Positions 5,662 to 6,469 of a stretch of DNA of 6,469 nt are shown here, piece after piece. The position numbers were made by a program, and so were the translations under genes. Every line of letters starts with the position of its first letter. Positions within the stretch are counted from its first letter, which is position 1. The notes below the pieces were generated by a model that did no database searches, was not told where the DNA came from, and was given only the letters and a program-made list of their open reading frames with translations. Source of the stretch: JAEXNA01 sp037968995 (GTDB lineage Bacteria; Vulcanimicrobiota; Xenobia; Xenobiales; JADMJV01). The stretch is taken from contig JBBKWP010000494.1 of the NCBI GenBank assembly GCA_037968995.1, positions 1 through 6,469 of the forward strand, in the 5' to 3' direction.

Positions 5662-6102
5662 ATGGGCAAAAGCTTGTTTCAACAGAAGAGGGCGAAACGT
5701 AAGCCACGCATCGAAATCATACCCATGGTTGATGTGATGTTCTTGCTGTTGGTGTTCTACATCTTGTCGACCATCGCTCTCACGGTGGAACGCGGGATTC
5801 CGGTATCCCTGCCGACCGCTGTCACCGGCGATCTTGCCAAAGTTGAGGAGACGACCGTCACCATCGACGCGGAGGGAAAGGTCTTTCTGGACAAGGATCC
5901 CGTACAACTCGACTCTCTCGGTGAAGCGATTCGCACAAAGGCCACGACCCTTCCCGGCGGCCTCAAGCATCTACAGGAAAACTACATCGTTTTGAACATC
6001 GATATGGGCGTTCCCCACCGATCCGTTGTGCGGGTGATGGACCAGTTGCGAGAGATCGGGGTTTCCAATTTCTCGATTGCTACCGACGAGAGCGGCTCGT
6101 GA
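5662..6102 (+). CDS. exbD: ExbD, proton-channel partner of ExbB
   Basis: A 147-residue ExbD/TolR-family protein. A short basic cytoplasmic N-terminus (KRAKRKPRIEII) leads into one membrane helix (about 24-41). It begins PMVDVMFLLLVFYILST, with Asp24 in the place of the essential proton-carrying Asp of E. coli ExbD (Asp25). The periplasmic domain (about 45-147) has the family's strand pattern TTVTIDAEGKVFLDKD, followed by VLNIDMGVPHRSVVRVMDQLREIGV. Start ATG 5662 lies 7 nt after the exbB stop. GGAG (5656-5659) is only 2 nt from it, so coupling with exbB probably helps initiation. An upstream in-frame start at 5635 would lie within exbB. The stop overlaps the tonB start (GTGA, 6099-6102). The periplasmic domain would act on TonB. 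Confidence 0.92.
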   Translation: MGKSLFQQKRAKRKPRIEIIPMVDVMFLLLVFYILSTIALTVERGIPVSLPTAVTGDLAKVEETTVTIDAEGKVFLDKDPVQLDSLGEAIRTKATTLPGGLKHLQENYIVLNIDMGVPHRSVVRVMDQLREIGVSNFSIATDESGS

Positions 6103-6469
6103 AGCGTTTCTGGATCTGTCTGCTCCTGTCCCTAGGGGTCCATGCGCTTTTTTTTCCGGGATTCTTGTCCGCGCTGATGCATTCTAGCGCTTCCAATCGG
6201 GTGGCCCCCGAGCCTCACGCGCGGGTGAGCGTCCGACTTATCCCCAAAAAGACCCCCCCCAAGATTTTAGCCGTAAAACCTCAGGTCAAAGCGGCTCCGA
6301 AGCCTAAGCCTAAACCGAAACCTAAGCCGAAGGCGGCCGTGAAACCGAAACCTGTTGAGCAACCAAAGCCCGTAGCGAAGCCGAAGCCTGTTCTGAAACC
6401 GAAGCCTGTGGCGAAGGTGCCGTTACCTAGGACTATTCCGCGCACTCCGCCCAAATCACCTACTACAGC
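6099..6469 (+). CDS. tonB: TonB, N-terminal part, runs off the right edge
   Basis: The first 123 residues of a TonB-family protein, with no stop before the window ends. The basic N-terminus (KRFW) precedes one membrane helix (about 5-27) carrying S11-x3-H15 in SLGVHALFF. This matches the Ser16-x3-His20 motif by which E. coli TonB couples to ExbB/ExbD. A Lys/Pro-rich periplasm-spanning linker follows (about 48-123), including a run of Lys-Pro pairs at 68-78 and four hexapeptide repeats at 82-105. The C-terminal domain that binds TonB boxes would lie to the right. Start GTG 6099 overlaps the exbD stop (GTGA), with GAGAG (6088-6092) as a weak ribosome binding site 6 nt upstream. Two 8-base homopolymers (6148-6155 and 6253-6260) lie in this stretch. 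The gene order exbB-exbD-tonB opposite a receptor suggests a dedicated energiser. Confidence 0.88.
   Translation, partial: MKRFWICLLLSLGVHALFFPGFLSALMHSSASNRVAPEPHARVSVRLIPKKTPPKILAVKPQVKAAPKPKPKPKPKPKAAVKPKPVEQPKPVAKPKPVLKPKPVAKVPLPRTIPRTPPKSPTT
6148..6155. repeat. T8 homopolymer in tonB
   Basis: Eight T in a row encode the Leu-Phe-Phe part of the TonB membrane helix. It is a possible slippage site. The frame is intact here. Confidence 0.4.
6253..6260. repeat. C8 homopolymer in tonB
   Basis: Eight C in a row encode Thr-Pro-Pro just before the Lys/Pro linker of TonB. It is a possible slippage site. The frame is intact here. Confidence 0.4.
6342..6413 (+). repeat. Four 18-bp imperfect tandem repeats in tonB (hexapeptide KPKPVx)
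   Basis: Four consecutive hexapeptides read KPKPVE, QPKPVA, KPKPVL and KPKPVA (residues 82-105). At DNA level each is an 18-bp unit with mostly synonymous differences, such as AAACCGAAACCTGTTGAG and AAGCCGAAGCCTGTTCTG. They form part of the rigid periplasmic linker of TonB. Copy number could vary between strains and change its reach. Confidence 0.7.

Noticed and set aside
5213..5707. 164-codon minus-strand open frame across exbB
   Set aside because: It is a mirror of the clearly conserved ExbB coding sequence. The hydrophobic stretches arise from the complement of its membrane helices.

Overview
The window comes from a diderm (Gram-negative type) bacterium of roughly balanced to moderately high GC. 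The evidence is a TonB-dependent outer-membrane receptor, an ExbB-ExbD-TonB set, a lipobox lipoprotein and type IV pilin-like proteins. I cannot name the phylum from sequence alone. There are no RNA genes, IS elements, CRISPR arrays or other signs of mobility.

Layout: (1) Positions 1-820, + strand: the end of a minor pilin/pseudopilin gene (PilV/GspI type) overlaps by ATGA with a complete prepilin-like gene (PilW/GspJ type). This is the tail of a pilus or type II secretion minor-pilin operon. (2) Positions 821-923: a short convergent intergenic gap. (3) Positions 924-4436, - strand: a TonB-dependent receptor with an N-terminal carboxypeptidase-regulatory-like domain, followed 9 nt later by a beta-propeller (lactonase/YVTN-like) lipoprotein. 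(4) Positions 4437-4611: a gene-free leader with three alternating copies of a heptamer that can form two mutually exclusive hairpins. (5) Positions 4612-4932, - strand: a small membrane-anchored protein rich in His, with a CPLC motif (DUF2946-like). (6) Positions 4933-5036: a compact divergent control region in which two good sigma70-type promoters, one per strand, share a 23-bp Fur-family-like palindrome. (7) Positions 5037-6469, + strand: exbB, exbD and tonB. tonB runs off the right edge.

How the genes work together: the central and right parts look like one self-contained TonB-dependent uptake locus. The leftward arm makes the substrate-specific parts: a small His/Cys protein, the receptor and a surface or periplasmic propeller lipoprotein. 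The rightward arm makes a dedicated energising complex. A single metalloregulator-type operator over both promoters would switch both arms together. The operator form and the His/Cys protein point to a metal or metal-chelate substrate, but the metal and the regulator are inferred, not shown. The least familiar parts are the small His/Cys protein, the paired lipoprotein and the alternating-heptamer leader.
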